From positions 62,001 to 126,000 of the forward strand of contig WTXD01000043.1 in NCBI GenBank assembly GCA_022496205.1: 64,000 nt of DNA, written 5' to 3'. Position numbers and translations under genes: made by a program. Under the pieces are notes generated by a model. That model did not search any database. It was not told the origin of the DNA and was given only the letters and a program-made list of their open reading frames with translations. Positions 11,170-23,171 of this stretch are shown piece after piece (the stretch's first letter is position 1; each line of letters begins with the position of its first letter). Source of the DNA: Gloeopeniophorella convolvens (Eukaryota > Basidiomycota > Agaricomycetes > Russulales).

Positions 11170-11730
11170 ATGCAGACCACGACGACGACCGCGCTCCGCG
11201 CCGCGCTCCGCCGCCCCATTGGCGCGGCCCCGCGCCGCACAATGCTGCTGAGCACCGCCAGCGCGCCGGCGCCGAAGCACCTCTTCGCGGTCTACGCGCC
11301 CGACCGCAGCGCGCCCGGCGCGCTCGAGCGGCGCCTGGCCGTGCGCGAGCGGCACCTGGCCGGCGTGGACGGGTTGCTCGCGCGCGGGCTGATGAGTGCG
11401 CGCCCCTTCCTTCGCTTGCTGTGGCTGTGCCTCAGACTGACGTGGCGTGTGTGGGGGCAGAGTTCGGCGGCGCGCTGCTCGCGCCCGGGCTCGTTGATGC
11501 GCAGGGGAGGAAGAGCATGGTCGGCTCTGTGATGTTCTACGAGGCGGAGACGCTCGAGGAGGTGCGCGCGGCGGTCGAGGCAGACGCGTACTGGACAGGC
11601 GATGTGGTGCGCACCCCTTCTCTGTTGGTGTCTGGTGCGCGTCCGGCCGTGCTGACGGGCGGGGCAGTGGGACAAGGACAAGCTCGTTATTCTTCCCTTT
11701 GTGCCAGCGATGCACTGGCCCGCTGCGTAG
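11170..11730 (+). CDS. YCII-related (YciI-like) small protein
   Basis: Three exons, 11170-11395, 11461-11606 and 11668-11730, joined by GT...AG introns of 65 and 61 nt, give 144 residues. The domain starts near residue 36 with HLFAVYAPDRSAPGALERRL, continues through RERHLAGVDGLLARGLM and FGGALLAPGLVDAQG, then MVGSVMFYEAETLEEVRA, and ends VWDKDKLVILPFVPA. This is the ferredoxin-like alpha/beta fold of YCII/YciI proteins, including the YxxD-type start and the late D-x-Y-W segment. The first 35 residues are Arg/Ala/Thr-rich with no acidic residue (RAALRRPIGAAPRRTML), which suggests a mitochondrial presequence. Members of the family are small and mostly uncharacterised; some bacterial relatives are hydrolases or dehydrochlorinases. 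No substrate can be named here. Confidence 0.85.
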
Positions 11731-12816
11731 CACTAGCAGGCGACGCACTTCGTTTCTCGGTGGTTCTTTCGAGGTCGTCAGCTCTCTCAGTACGCGATAC
11801 CCATGCGTGATATGTACCTCATCTGTTCGTTTACGCCTCCCAGGTCTTCTTGTTGAGTTTCAGCAGGCCTCGTATATGGAGTACACTTTGAACCAATGGC
11901 GGGTGTCGATTGAGTTGCCGAGCTGCGTTTAGGCTCCCCGCGACCCTGCTCTCGAGCCCAGGGACTTGATGGCGTTCGTTCACATCCGTCTACTCTGCGA
12001 TCACGATCACAAACGACCCTCTGCTCGGCGTCTGCGTCTCTGCTGTTCTATCCCCATCATCCTGCACAACCCCGCCATGATGACGAGCCAGCTCGCTCTA
12101 TTGTTCGCGCCGCGGACAAACAACGCAACGCAGCGGCGCAGCCGAAACTCGCAGGTCCCTGTGCCTCGTTCACATCAAGCATCATGCCATCACGGCGGCG
12201 TCTGTCACCTCAAGTGCGGCGCCATGCCCCCTGGTACACAAATCCCGGCGATTTTCTGCACAAGTAATTCCCCGCGGCTCCGGCCTTTGTCTCCTCCTGC
12301 TGCTATACAGTACGTCCCGCACAGCCCGCCGTCGCCTCGTACCGCACAGGAAACGTCCAACGGCTGCGCAAAGCACGTCACCACCTCGGCGTCTTCAACG
12401 ACGACCGCCCACAGCGCTGCACAGCCAGCCGCTGTTTTTCAACTGACACCTGCCGCGCTCACCTGTCACACCGTCTGATGTGATCGCAGCCTCTGACTTT
12501 GACTACATAGACGCCGCCGCGGGAGCCCCACAGATCCGCCACCTCAAGTCGCCAGAACTTCGCAGTGTCTGCCCAGGTCTGCGGATCGAAACGCCACCCC
12601 GGTGCCAGTGGAGGCGATCTTTGTTTGTGTCGTCGTCGATCGCCCGCATTCCATCGACATCATCATCGGCACCCTACCTGTCAGTCATGGAGCTCCGTGG
12701 CGTTTCGCAGTGCTTAGGATCAGCGGACTGAGGTGCAGCAGCCGCACTCGCACTGCGTTCCTCGGACGCTCTGCTGATGCGCGTACAGTAAGTTACAGCG
12801 CGTAGCTTCGGTGCTC
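11731..12816. other. Intergenic, no gene seen
   Basis: A plus-strand frame at 11966-12478 is open for 170 codons but starts from a non-ATG codon and is compositionally random (Ser/Pro/Thr/Arg). I see no domain or splice partner. Confidence 0.35.
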
Positions 12817-12931
12817 GCTTAGGCCTCAAGCTTAGGGCCTGATCGGTAGTACGTGCTGGATTTTGGAGCGGAAACCCCCACCCCCCGACCCGACTTGGCG
12901 TACCGATCGGGCCCTCAAGCTTAAGCCTAGC
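12817..12931. mobile_element. Foldback (MITE-like) element of about 115 bp
   Basis: The two ends are imperfect inverted copies of about 30 nt. The left arm begins gcttaggcctcaagcttag. The right arm, read on the minus strand, begins gctaggcttaagcttgagg. Both then contain a ...cgatcggta end. The spacer is about 50 nt and has a C-run. The whole would fold into a long hairpin. Size and structure fit a miniature inverted-repeat transposable element. I see no clear target duplication. Confidence 0.5.
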
Positions 12932-13144
12932 GAGTCTGGCGTGTTATGTGCTGCAGGCAGGGCCGATTGACGCGAACCATCACAGTGATGCCAGTGATCG
13001 GACCCGCCAACTCTTCGAAATGCGATCACACTCGCTACGCTCGCTGCGTTGAAGCCCGGGGTATGTATACCTGTGTTGTGTTGCAGTAGCCGATCGGTCA
13101 TCTGTGGTGGCCCCGCACCAGGCCTGATCGATTACTTACCTGCG

Positions 13145-15525
13145 GACATCTATGGAGGCCGGGAGTGGACAGCTACAAACAAACAGTTTTCATGCTCGAT
13201 CGATCAGGTACACGCAATAAAAAAACTAAATAATGGTGTAACCCTACACAAGTCCAAATGCATTTGGCTGTTGACAGTGTGACAGTCTCAGGTTACCGGT
13301 TACCTTGCAGCTGGGGGTCGGAACGACAATCTGTCAAGTTTCGGGTTACATCATAGCGCGTGATCCGTCGACTAGATAGCACGCAGTTTGGTATCTGAAC
13401 ATGTACTTCGCTTTCTACTCTCTACCACCACAATACACTATTCGGCCTCCCAGATCTTAACACAATCGGCGTGGATATCGACGTCCGTCAGAACGACGGG
13501 GCCGTGCTCCATCACAGAGCATGGCGAACAATCGGCGGCGCCCAACACGTTGGCGGCGCCGTCTCGCAAAGCAAAAGAGATACCGTGCCCGTCAGAGCAC
13601 GGCGGAATCTTGGTGCAGCGTCCATCGGGGCGCACACCATAATGCAGCACCAGGATCGACGAGAGCGTACGCAGAGACGGAGGTGACGAAGATGTTGCAA
13701 GGATGGGGCTGCCACCCTTATCCATGAGGTCGGGACCGAGAATGGGGTTACTGTCCTCGGTCGAGGGAAGATTGCCGTGCTCTGACGAGCACGGCAGCGG
13801 AGCGAGTGGGTCGTGCACGAGAATGCGCGGTGGCGCCATGAGGCGCGCATTGTCGACCTCGGTCGTCTTGTGGGGGTCACGCACGAGCCGGCATGGTGAC
13901 TTCGATAGAGGCGCGAGGGCGGGGCTGCAGCCCTCGCCCATGGTAGCGTGGCTGTGCTTGTTAGAGCACAGCGCCGGTTCCTTGCTGCACCCGAGGGCGC
14001 GCGGATGCGATTCGGAGGTGTCGCGCACGTCATGGCGTGACGGTGGAGACGGAGAGTGCGACACGAAAGCGGGGTCGCCGCTCTCAGTCTGAGGAGAGTT
14101 GCCGCGTGCGTCAGAGTGCCACGGCGGAACGGGAGGGCTGCACGCGAATATGCGCGGTGGCATGGTGGTTGAGATGTGGGAGCGCTGCACGCACGCTTTG
14201 CGTGCAGCGGAGGGGTGAACGACGATGTGGGGACGGGGCTGCAGCCCTCGTTCGGGGTGTTGTGGCCCTGCTCGTTAGAGCACGGCGATGATTCCATGCA
14301 GCGCGCGGGTTTGAGTCGGAAGTGCCGTGCGCGGAGATGCACAGCGGCGCGGACTGTGGGATGACAGGGCTGCCGCCCTCGTCTGTGGAGATGCCGTCGC
14401 GCTCTGACAAGCACGGCGGCGTCATGAGGCGTGCGTTGGCGGCGTCGTTCGGCATAGAAATGCCGGGCGCGAGGTGATGCAGCGGCGGCAAGGTTGAAGG
14501 CATGAGGGCAGTGCCGAGGCCTTCACCCGTGGTGATGAAGCCGTGCTCGCTGGAGCACGGCGGCGGTTCCTTGCTGCGTGCGACGGTGCACGGATTCGAA
14601 TTGGGGGTGCTAAGTGCATGAGGGCACGGTGGCATGAGGGCACGGCGGCGTCAATTTAGAGTGAGACACGAGGACAGGACCGCCGTTCTCGGTCAGGGAA
14701 GAGATGTCGCGCTCATCAGAGCACCGCGGCAGGGTGAGAGGCGCACGCACGAGAGTGCGCAGCGCCGGCGTTGTGCTTGAGTGTGCTGCTCGTGTGTGAC
14801 TTCCATCTGCAGCTCTACGCCCCAGAGTCCAGACGAGAGGCTTTTCCAGAGCGCTGGCCAGCATGCCTGGCAGTGTGAATTACATCCTCTGGCTGCAAGA
14901 CATTGTTGCGCACTCACGCGGCGCGCACGACTCGGACACCACGCCGGTGCATGGCATCAACGCACACATGTCCCTCTATTCATGATGCGGGCATCATAAT
15001 TGAGTTATTTTATTGCGTAGTCTCTCTGCGCATTGTCTTATTACAAGGGCGGAACTCGGTGCCAATTCTCGTGTGCAAGTGCTGGAGAAGAAAGGGTCGA
15101 GCGAAGCGGAAATGGGGGTGAGCGGCGGAAGCATTAGGAAGAGGTCCGGGCGAGCGGCCCGGTTGGAAACCTGAGTGCGGTCGCGCCTCGTCGCGCAACT
15201 TGCTATAGAGCCTGGGTAAGTTACATGCTAGACAGGCTCTTCTTGCTCGCCGTACTCGTGCCGTTCAACCTCCGTGCGCATGCTCTATAGATAGTCCAGC
15301 CATGGTGCATGCAGCATTCAATAAGGACCATAAAAGCATGAAAACTAACCTCAACTCACGATTGTGTGAGTGCACTGTGACTATGTGACAACCATATACC
15401 GATCAATGTTAGGTTCACAAACACGGAAACCTTTCCTCATCCATAATCACATGTCCACCAGTTTCCATAATCGGTTTGTTTGTCCTTTCGATCGCAGCTG
15501 TCCACTCCCGGCCTCCATAGACATC
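13145..15525. repeat. Inverted-repeat-flanked 2.4 kb segment
   Basis: A 26 nt sequence at 13149-13174 recurs exactly in inverted orientation at 15496-15521, with weaker similarity just outside. Read inward from each arm, both translate as a D-[IV]-YGGREWTA peptide. At the right arm the frame goes on through NKPIMETGGHVIMDEE before a stop. The arms may therefore be two inverted fragments of one coding element rather than true terminal repeats. Between them lies the degenerate repeat array (13438-14864). Confidence 0.5.
13438..14864 (-). pseudogene. Degenerate tandem repeat array with protein-like frames
   Basis: About nine imperfect units recur every 130-190 bp on the minus strand. Each carries a core read as CS[SND]EHG followed by [ST]-x-[GE]-E-G-x-x-P. 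Examples are PCSSEHGNLPSTED, CSNKHSHATMGEGCSPAL, CSNEQGHNTPNEGCSPV, CSSEHGFITTGEGLGTAL and CSDERDISSLTENGGPVL. Linkers also repeat (SKEPALCS / SKEPPPCS; NARLMAPP / NARLMTPP). The 3'-most four or five units share one open frame (250 codons, ending at 13438). The units upstream are in the two other frames, so the array is broken by frameshifts or spliced in a way I cannot solve. Short palindromes (gctcg...cgagc) coincide with the CSSEHG core. No known family is recognised. Confidence 0.45.
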
Positions 15526-16795
15526 TGTCGTAGTCGAGGTTAGCCGCACAGCGCTAGGCTTATTGGTACTCAGCACTGCGCGATCAACACGACCACCAAC
15601 AAACGTGTCCTACAATCGAACAATTGCAATTGTCTTACAGTCATTTTTCCGTCCCCGACTCGAGACCTTGATAGCACAATATACAAGTCCGGCCGTTGTA
15701 TCAGCGCCGCTGCACTGACCACGAACGACGTCAGTCGGCGTGATCGCGACGCGCCACCCGATCACTCTGCTCTGAGTCTGGGTGTCGCTGAGCATTCTGT
15801 GCGGGCGTCGGGCGTAGCCGGGTCTCCACCCACCCCCAGTCCTGCAGCTGCGCCCCGGCCGACGCACTGCCAGCCCGCGCCCGTCGCCGTCCGACACAAA
15901 TAATCACCACCACCACGCCACGACCGACGTGACCGACTCGAGGTCCTGCCGCCGCGCCTGCCCGTGCCCGCGCGATCGAACCTCAGCGACATACCCGGTC
16001 GGCCGGGAGGCCCAGCCAGCTCGTTACAGCCACAGCCGCACTCCGAGATGGAGCCTCCAGCTCCTTGCAAATGGACCTCTGCTCCAAAACACCTGCTAGC
16101 CAAAAAAAAAAACATCGAAAAAATTATATCACCTGCTATTGTACTCTACACCAAGCACACGAACACTCATACCGAGCTCATACATGGTTGAAATCGCTGA
16201 ATTAGCCCAAACACCTTACTTTTGGCCGAAGCACTACAGCAGTAGCGAAACATTGATAGCGAGGGAAATGAGCGTACGATTGCAGCGGCGCGCGCAGCGC
16301 CGACGACAAATAAGTAGGAGTCAACACGTCATAGCACGGCGCGCCGGTAGGTAGTAGGTAAGTAGAGACACAGCAGGGGTAGATGATGACGGTAGGGGAG
16401 GATGGATACAGGTACAACGCGGGCGCACGCGCAAGGCGGTAGACTAGTAAAGACAGTATAGTGTTCAAAGAGCAGGTGACACACTGGCGAGCCGTCGCAA
16501 AGCAAGTAGGCGGGCGGGCGAGGCATGTGACAGAGGTATATGAACGGACACCAAGGGAACGCACAATAAAGAGATCAATAATCGTAACACGCGCTAGGTC
16601 GCGCGGGCGCGACCATCTCTATGTGCGGCGGCGCACGGGAGAGGAGACCGAACAAGAAAGCAGCAGGATAGATAGAGACCATGGGCACAGCGAGAGCATA
16701 GAGAAACGGGGACGGCACGGCGGGCGATGAGAAGACCGGCAGTGGGAAGTGTGATGTAGCGGCTCTATAGGGAAAAGAAGAAAGAGGACATGCGC
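15526..16795. other. Intergenic, no gene seen
   Basis: The left part borders the inverted repeat. An A-rich tract lies at 16098-16125. The right part (16200-16795) is purine-rich and is presumably the 3' untranslated region of the bHLH gene. No supported reading frame is present. Confidence 0.35.
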
Positions 16796-18305
16796 CTACA
16801 TCATCATCGCGAATCCGCCTCCGTTCCCGCCGCCACCGCCGCCAACAGCGATGGGTGCACTACTCATATTTGACTTGAGTGCGGCCATGTTCTCCATCTC
16901 GTCGCGGCCCCACATGGCGCCACCTGCGCTCATCCGCGGCGGAATCCCAGAAGCCAAGATGCCCGGCACCTCGTAACTTCCGGGCTGGGATGAAACGGAG
17001 CTTGCACGGGGGCCCTGTGGAGACCCATAGGCGCTGCCGTTCATGCTGCTGCTGCGGTCGCGGCCGCCGAGCCCATGTCCAGAGCCGACGGACGATGCGT
17101 CCTCATTGTCGATCGGACTCCCGTACATGTGCTGCGCCATGTGTTGCTGCTGGCGCGGGACGCCCTGGTAGTACCCCTGGTTCGCAAACTGCTGGCCCGC
17201 ACCGTGGGCTGGGGGCCCGTGGGAGGTGGCCGGTGGGGTGAACATGCCGTGTTGGCTCGCGAGCTGCTGCTGAAGCTGCTGGTTAGCGAGCATCTGATTG
17301 CCCCAGGCAGCCGATTTGTCTGCCTCGAGTTGGTGGGGCATATTGAACTGCAACTGATACTGCGAGGGGACGTGGGATTGCTGGTCGTAGAGCGAGGCCA
17401 TCGCGGGGTTCTCGTACGAGACGTTGGGGATGTTCTGGGCGATCATGGGCCTGCTGTGGGATGCGGGGCGCGGGAGAATGTGCGCGAGATGGGGAGCACC
17501 CGCATGATGAGGAGGGACGTTGTGGGCGAAGGGATTGCCAGCCGACTTGACGTAAGGAGCAGCCATCGGATCCTCGGCATCCTCCGGGATCGGGTGGCCG
17601 ACGCCGGCCGGGACTGGTCCCACGCACATGTCATCGTCGTTATCGCCGTAGCCTTCACCGTCGTCCTCCTCGTCCATTCCCGGAATGGACGTCAGGATCT
17701 CCACTTCGCCGGAGAGAACCATAGTGAATGCCTCGCTACGGACAGGTTCTTCAACACGAGGGAGGCTCGCGCGGTCGCGCCATTCGTTCAGCTCTCGGCG
17801 GAGAGCGTCGGCTTCAAGCTTGAGGAGGCGAAGCTCACGAGAAGCCATGGCGCGGTGGCGGCGAGAGGCATGGATGTGTGCAATGGAAGAGTTTACAATT
17901 GCCGACTTGGAGGGACGGCGAATCTGAGAAAGGTTGGGGAGAAGAGCGGCCAAGTCCTACACTGATGTCAGCGTCCGTGTCGACGGGACAAAAGGAAAAA
18001 AATCTCACAAGGAAACGCCCGTTGAGAGTCTCGCGTCTCTGGCGTTCGACGGCATTGTGGGTGGCACGCCGCTCAGCGGTGTTGGCCCGGCGAGAGGGCT
18101 TGCGCTTGGCTTGGGCGTTGGCCGAGCTCAGAGGGCCGGAACCGGGGCTAGAGGAAACGTTGTTAGAAGGAGTGGCAGATTGGTCGGACGGAGGGAGAGC
18201 TAAGGTCTGGACAGTATTCGTGGGTGAAACGGGCGTTTGCGGAACGTTAGGAGAGTCGGCGGAGGCCGAAGACGGCGACGATGGGATGGGGAGAGTGAGA
18301 GCCAT
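16796..18305 (-). CDS. bHLH transcription factor
   Basis: Two exons, 18009-18305 and 16796-17956, with a 52 nt intron at 17957-18008 that splits helix 1 of the HLH. The product is 485 residues. A Ser/Pro-rich N-terminus leads to the basic region RRATHNAVERQRRETLNGRF. His83, Glu87 and Arg91 form the H-x3-E-x3-R signature of E-box (CACGTG-type) binders. Helix 2 reads RRPSKSAIVNSSIAHIHASR and is followed by a short leucine/charge-rich coiled segment (LRLLKLEADALRRELNEWRD). The long C-terminal half is low-complexity: an acidic patch (MDEEDDGEGYGDNDDD), Gln-rich stretches and a Gly run near the end (VGGGGGGNGGGF), all typical of activation domains. It is nuclear by inference. The closest recognised type is the fungal bHLH group with this HNAVERQRR basic region; I give no gene name. 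Confidence 0.9.
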
Positions 18306-20804
18306 GAGGAAACTGCGGGGAGAAGATCACAGCGGATAGAGGTGTCAGGTCAAGAGACCAGAAGAATCGACTGCGGAAAAGTGCGAGCAAGCGGGATGCA
18401 AGGCAGTTTTCGAGGGGGCGGGGATGGCAAAGTGGATTTGCGATTGCTCAGCAGAATCCGGGATGCAAGTAAAGAAGAAGGGGGCTGATCGCGAGACGAG
18501 TCTCAAGCGTTCGGCGAGGGAAGATAGGTGCGGAGTGGGCGTGGAGGGTTGGGGGGTATGCTGGTTTGCTTTGTTCACGACAGTCGCGAGCTAGGCTCAA
18601 GCGAACTGTTGGGCCTTTGTAGGGGGAAGGCGGGATAGAGGAACCGGCAAGGGTCGCGAGGATCTGTTTCACAGCGAGATAAAACGTCAGAAAATCGGAG
18701 AAAAAAAGATGGGGAGGGGAGAGGGCGATATACTGACTCCAGGCGTTATCCTTGTTACGGCGAGGTAATTCGGAGGAGAGGGGAGAGAAGAGACGGGACC
18801 GGACTGCTCTTGCTCAGAGGACCATAAAGTGGAAAGCACACGCGGGGGTCAAACGCGGATTCGCCTAACCAGTTTGATCACAGCCGCTCATTCATCCTCA
18901 TATCTGTCGGACCCCCAATCTTTTGATCCCCGCTACCGGCACGTGCCTGGCCTATCGGCCCGCCCAATTACATCCCCGTATCGAGTAATGGATCTCCCTC
19001 TAGCCTCCTCCCTTGTCTCCCGCACAAGACAGTTCATCCTCCCACCACATCTTCCATGCCTCTCCCCCGCTCCCGCCCAGCTGCGTCGCCCCTTCCTGCT
19101 TAGCGCATTCCACCTCCGTGTGGCTCTCCGAGACCCAATGCACCTGCAACCTGCGTGATGGCTTATCTGAGCAGGGGTCTTTGTGATGCGACTAGGAGTC
19201 TTGATGGAGATAGCGGCTTCGTTGCGACCCGACCACGTCTTGAGGCCGGCTGCTGTCTGACTTGGATAACATTCCGTACCGTACACAAACCCGTCCTTGG
19301 TTTATCCCTGCCCGCATCAAATTTGCGCATTCGCTCCCTTGATAGTATCAGTCTGCTGTCCAGTCTCGATCTCTCCATAACCCCCAGAGAAGCAACCGTC
19401 GAGAAGCTCCCTGACACAATGGAGGCCCGGGGCGCTGGCAGGCACGGACCACCATCAGAAATGGAACTGCACCAGTCTCGAATGCGCAGGCGCCCCGACC
19501 ACACAAACCCCAGCGTCTGGCGCCACTCTCCGGACATTTGCGCGCCGTCCCGGAGACGAAACAGTGGCTATGCCAAGTACAATCAAAGCACAACAAAGAC
19601 CAATCGACCAGAGTCGAGTCGAGACGCCACTCGAATCGCCTTATCTTCTGTCTGGATGCGATATATGAGTTTCTTCAACGAATCTCCCAAGTATGATAAG
19701 CCGAGAAGCGAGAGAACTGCGTCTGCTGGGCGCGGTTGCCTGGCAATAAATCGATGCGGCAAATATTGCGATTCAGGTAGATTCAGGTGCGTACACCTGA
19801 AGGGGAAACGCACGCAACCACGTCAAATAGGCTTGAGGAAGCCAGACGTGACAGATAATAGCAGCCCCGTCTGTGCGTCGATCCGGAGTCGTGAATTTGA
19901 CAAATCCGAATTTTCGTGGCGCCACGCCGGCCGCACACGAGTAGGGCCAATTGTCAATGGGCACCAGAACCTGAAGTCGTCGCACGAAGGGCTTCTATAG
20001 GTCCTGCACTGTGAAGTCATCATACGCGTGGGCTAGCACAACATGCCCTGCTCGGACGGTATTCACGGCTCCGGTTGTGTGCCACACTCATTTACTGTAG
20101 ATGTGACGGCACAGTGGCGCGCGAGGGGTGCGAGACAGCGTGGCAGGCCGATGTGACGGCAGAAGGGCAACGGAACCGCAGAGACGAAGGAGAAGAGTGC
20201 TGGCGGCCCCTCGGAGGGGAAGCTCGCTGGCTGACGGAGGGGCAGCGGTGACGGCAGCAGGGGCTGGATATGGGACACGGTGGCAGGCTGGCGGGAAGCG
20301 TGCGCGGCGTCGACCTACTTACGCTCGAAGAGGCTCGAAGCTTCTGATGGTGTCATTTAGAGCATACTCAGATACCGCAACAGGCCAGCTCGCTCCCACC
20401 AACCCTCCTTCCCTCGGCTTTGGCGGGCTTCCCGTTCTCGGCCCCGTCTCGTACATACTCAGACCGCCCCGTGACGGTCATTTATCTCTCTGCTGTGGTC
20501 ACGATGAGCGTCTCGGTAGTGTTGGACATCCGGCCAGTGTGTGATGCGCCAGACATCAGCGGTGCAATCGCGGTCGACGTCGTAAGCATCGCGAGACGCT
20601 TCAGCGCTTCAGCCACCGTTGTGGCCGTCAATTAGGAACGCGGGGAAAGCTGACGCAACTCATGTGACATGACGACAACGCGCGCGCCCGGACCATCCGC
20701 TTGACAGCGCTTGACCCGGCCGACGCCCCGCCATTTTCTGTGACGTTGACCGCGGCGTACTCCCAACCTACAACGACAACAATCATCCGGAACCGACACT
20801 GCGC
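18306..20804. other. Long intergenic region between bHLH (-) and MCC beta (+)
   Basis: About 2.5 kb between divergent genes, holding both promoters. It has many pyrimidine-rich runs on the plus strand. A 281-codon plus frame (19155-20000) starts from a non-ATG codon, is Ser/Arg-rich and shows no domain, so it is not called. Confidence 0.35.
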
Positions 20805-23171
20805 ATGATGCACAAGCTCGCCCTACGAAACACGACGCTCAGAGCGTCGCTCCGCAGCCCACCACGCCCCGCGCGAGCTTTCCACGCCGCCGTTTTGCCG
20901 TCACTCGTCTCGACGGCCTCGCCTGAGTTCCAGGCGCGCGCCGCCGCCATGGACGAGGTGGTCGCGGATCTCGAGGCAAAAATCGCCGCTGCGCGCGAGG
21001 GCGGCGGCGCGAAGGCTGCTGCACGCATGCGCAACAAGGGCAAGAAGCTGCCCCGCGAGAGGTGCGTCGTCCGCCCCACCGGAGTTCGTGTTCCAGCTTG
21101 ATTGACATGACACGGCGGGGCGGCCCAGGCTCGCGCTGCTCCTGGATTCGCACTCACCGTTCCTCGAGCTATCGCCCCTGGCAGCGCACGAAGTCTACCC
21201 GGGCGATTCGGTGCCTGGCGCGGGAATCATCACGGGGATAGGGCGCATCTCGGGGCGCGAGTGCGTCGTTGTCGTGAACGATGCGACTGTGAAGGGAGGG
21301 TCGTATTACCCACTAACTGTGAGTCATTCTCGTGCCCTGGGTCCTCTCGCGGCTACATACGCAGGTGTATGCGTAGGTGAAGAAGCATCTACGTGCACAG
21401 GAGATCGCACGCGAACATGGGCTGCCCTGTGTCTATGTTGGTACGCCCGCCTTACGTCCCGCGCAGATCCCATCTGAACTGTCCATGGTCATACGTAACA
21501 GTGGAGTCAGGGGGTGCTGCCCTCCCACATCAAGCCAATGTATGTACGCATACATGTCAAGTTCTGCGTGTTTGACGCGCATGTACGTAGGTATTCCCTG
21601 ACAAGGAGCACTTCGGGCGCATATTCTACAATATGGTATGTGCCGTATCTTGGAGCAGCATGCCGTTATGTCACCTTTGCTGCCAGGCCCAAATGTCCGC
21701 GTTGGGCATCCCTCAAATTGCCATTGTGCACGGTATCTCCGTTGCAGGTGGCGCGTACGTCCCTGCAATGGCAGACGAAAACATTATTGTACGTGAGCAG
21801 GGGCACATCTTCCTCGCAGGTCCGCCGCTTGTGAAAGCCGCAACTGGCGAAGAGGTCGATGAAGAGACGCTGGGCGGTGGCCTCATGCACTCGAGCGAAA
21901 GTGGTGTCACGGACCATCTTGCACGCGATGACGAGCACGCCATCTCCATCGCACGCGGAATAGTGGGCGACCTGGGCCACGCAGGCGGGCGAGAAGTACC
22001 CGTACGTGTGCTCCTAACGCGTTTTCATTATGCCTAACGCCAATGGACCATATGGATCTGCAGCCCCCTTCAAATCCCGAAGACCCGGTTTACCCTGCAT
22101 CAGAGCTCCATGGAATCGTGGGTACGGATTTGCGCCAGCCCTTCGACATGCGGGATGTTATCGCGCGTGTGGTCGATGGCAGCCGCTTCCGTGAGTTCAA
22201 GAAGGAATACGGCCCGACCATGGTGACGGTGCGCACGTTTTCCTCCACCTCTAGCGCCTCTTCGCGACTGAGACAAGCCCTACCCCAAAGGGCTTTGCAC
22301 ACGTCCATGGCTACCCAGTGGGCATCGTCGCGAACAATGGAATCCTCTTCTCGCCGTCCGCGCTCAAAGCAACGCACTTCATCCAGCTCTGCTCTCAGCG
22401 GCGCATCCCACTGCTCTTCCTCGTCAACGTCACAGGCTATATGGTCGGGTCCAAGGCTGAGCGCGGCGGCATCGCAAAAGATGGGGCGAAGATGGTCCGC
22501 GCCGTCGCGTGCGCGGACGTGCCCAAGCTGACCGTGGTCGTGGGCGGCAGCTTTGGTGCAGGGAACTACGGTACGTTACGCCCTCCACGGAGCACGCGCC
22601 CCCGATCGATGTTCATACTCTGCCCGTTTTGCGTTTGCATTTAGGCATGGCCGGACGCGCGGTGAGTACGCGGGTCACGCACCGCGGCTATGCCATATGT
22701 GGGCTGATGCGTGTTTAAAGTACTCTCCGCGCTTCCTGTGGATGTGGCCGGTACGTCCGCGAGCGTCATCTGCCGCCGCCACTGCCGCCGCCTGACTTGT
22801 CTCCCACAGAACGCCAAGGTGTCCGTTATGGGCTCCGGTCAGCTGTCGCAAGTCATGCAGACCGTCTCGCGGTATGTGTGCCTGCCCCGTGTCCTCTCAC
22901 TCAAGGTGTATGTGTGCTCATGGGTGTGCGCGTGCGTAGGGATCCCGCGCAGCATGCGTCGCTCAAGGCCGAAATCGAAGCGCAGTCCGCTGCTATGTAT
23001 GCGAGCGCGCGCCTCTGGGACGACGGCATCATCAAGCCCACAGACACGCGCGACGTCGTCGGGCTGGGCCTTGCGCTCGCGGCGCGCGAGCGCGGCACTG
23101 GTGCCTCGGCCGGCGCAGGTGCAACGACATGGGACGGAACCGGCAGGGGATTTGGGGTGTACAGGATGTGA
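20805..23171 (+). CDS. 3-methylcrotonyl-CoA carboxylase beta subunit, mitochondrial
   Basis: The beta (carboxyltransferase) subunit moves CO2 from biotin to 3-methylcrotonyl-CoA in leucine breakdown, working with a biotin-bearing alpha subunit. Twelve exons: 20805-21061, 21129-21318, 21377-21440, 21502-21539, 21591-21635, 21687-22001, 22064-22228, 22291-22570, 22645-22661 (17 nt), 22721-22750, 22810-22871 and 22940-23171. The joined product is 564 residues, the usual length. Family landmarks: [110 protein letters not shown] and [18 protein letters not shown]. The first 30 or so residues are basic and lack acids ([20 protein letters not shown]), a mitochondrial presequence. Two ATGs lie side by side at 20805 and 20808. 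Confidence 0.96.

Noticed and set aside
11966..12478. 170-codon plus-strand frame
   Set aside because: Non-ATG start and random composition.
17075..17965. 296-codon open frame on the plus strand
   Set aside because: Fully antisense to the bHLH gene; its openness follows from the GC-biased codons of the real gene.
19155..20000. 281-codon plus-strand frame
   Set aside because: Non-ATG start, Ser/Arg-rich, no domain, no splice partner, no paralogue in the window.
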